From positions 1-5,833 of the forward strand of contig JAIROC010000588.1 of NCBI GenBank assembly GCA_031257735.1: a stretch of 5,833 bases of DNA, read 5' to 3'. The notes under the pieces are model-generated. The model did no database searches. It had not been told where the DNA came from and saw only the letters and a program-made list of their open reading frames with translations. The stretch comes from Bacteroidales bacterium. Its GTDB lineage: Bacteria; Bacteroidota; Bacteroidia; Bacteroidales; WCHB1-69. Shown in pieces: positions 5,676-5,833 of this stretch (positions within the stretch are counted from its first letter, which is position 1; each line of letters opens with the position of its first letter). The position numbers and the translations under genes are program-made.

Positions 5676-5693
5676 CCCGCAGGGCCCGCAGGG
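5676..5693. repeat. Two-copy tandem 9-base repeat CCCGCAGGG
   Basis: CCCGCAGGG occurs twice without a gap, and each copy is nearly its own reverse complement, so the block can fold in several ways. It is a sharp GC-rich island in very AT-rich DNA. It is too short to name as a repeat family. Confidence 0.6.
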
Positions 5694-5833
5694 TAGGGTA
5701 TTCAAACATAGAAAAAAGAAACCTTATTCCCAACCTTATTTTCCCAACAAAAACACCTCAGTAGCAATGTAATATCATACAAAAACAACCTTATTACCTC
5801 ATTAAATTTACTCCCAAATATCATCGATTTAAT

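Larger units (their letters stand above)
5531..5833. other. AT-rich intergenic region upstream of the export operon
   Basis: No supported gene is seen here. It contains the probable operon promoter (5610-5617), a two-copy 9-base GC-rich repeat (5676-5693) and three copies of AACCTTATT (5720-5728, 5732-5740, 5787-5795). A minus-strand frame enters from the right edge and stops at 5702. It has about 43 codons of low-complexity composition rich in Phe, Leu and Asn, too weak to call as a gene end. Confidence 0.5.

Noticed and set aside
5702..5833. Minus-strand frame open from the right edge to a TGA at 5702, about 43 codons
   Set aside because: Low-complexity, AT-driven composition with repeated AATAAGGTT units and no recognisable motif; too weak to call as the end of a gene.
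1..5833. CRISPR array, tRNA or rRNA genes
   Set aside because: No spaced direct repeats of suitable length and no tRNA- or rRNA-like segments were recognised on either strand.

Overview
The window looks like an accessory region of a Bacteroidota genome, probably order Bacteroidales. The support is AT-rich DNA, TAnnTTTG-type -7 promoter elements, no Shine-Dalgarno sequences before starts, a secreted protein with a CarboxypepD_reg-like domain, and an insertion-sequence fragment of a type common in that order. No marker gene fixes the genus.

Layout: every convincing gene lies on the minus strand, so the region reads from right to left. After about 500 bases without a clear gene (5332-5833), which hold a likely promoter (-7 element at 5610-5617) and a long leader, comes a compact export and bacteriocin-type operon. 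Its genes are a HlyD-like adaptor (5331-4177), a peptidase-containing ABC transporter (4161-2005), a 111-residue winged-helix DNA-binding protein (1993-1658) and a 57-residue double-glycine precursor peptide (1563-1390). The first three are separated by only 15 and 11 bp. A secreted 355-residue protein with a carboxypeptidase-regulatory-like domain follows (1293-226). The left edge cuts into an insertion sequence (about 173-1) and shows only the first 36 codons of its transposase.

How the genes fit together: the transporter's N-terminal C39 protease should cut the small precursor after Gly25-Gly26. Its membrane and ATPase domains should export the 31-residue core across the inner membrane with the HlyD adaptor. 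An outer-membrane TolC-type channel is needed but is not in the window. No modification enzyme (LanM, radical SAM, YcaO) and no obvious immunity gene is visible, so an unmodified, class II-like hydrophobic peptide is the simplest reading.

The most unusual signal is in the small DNA-binding protein. Its C-terminal part carries a near-complete double-glycine leader motif (residues 79-90, ending FGG) followed by a 21-residue tail. The regulator could therefore be bound or cut by the same peptidase that handles the precursor, which would link export to transcription. The DNA encoding that tail also holds a perfect 9-bp inverted repeat directly upstream of a strong-looking -7 element for the precursor gene. 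These points are inferences from sequence alone.
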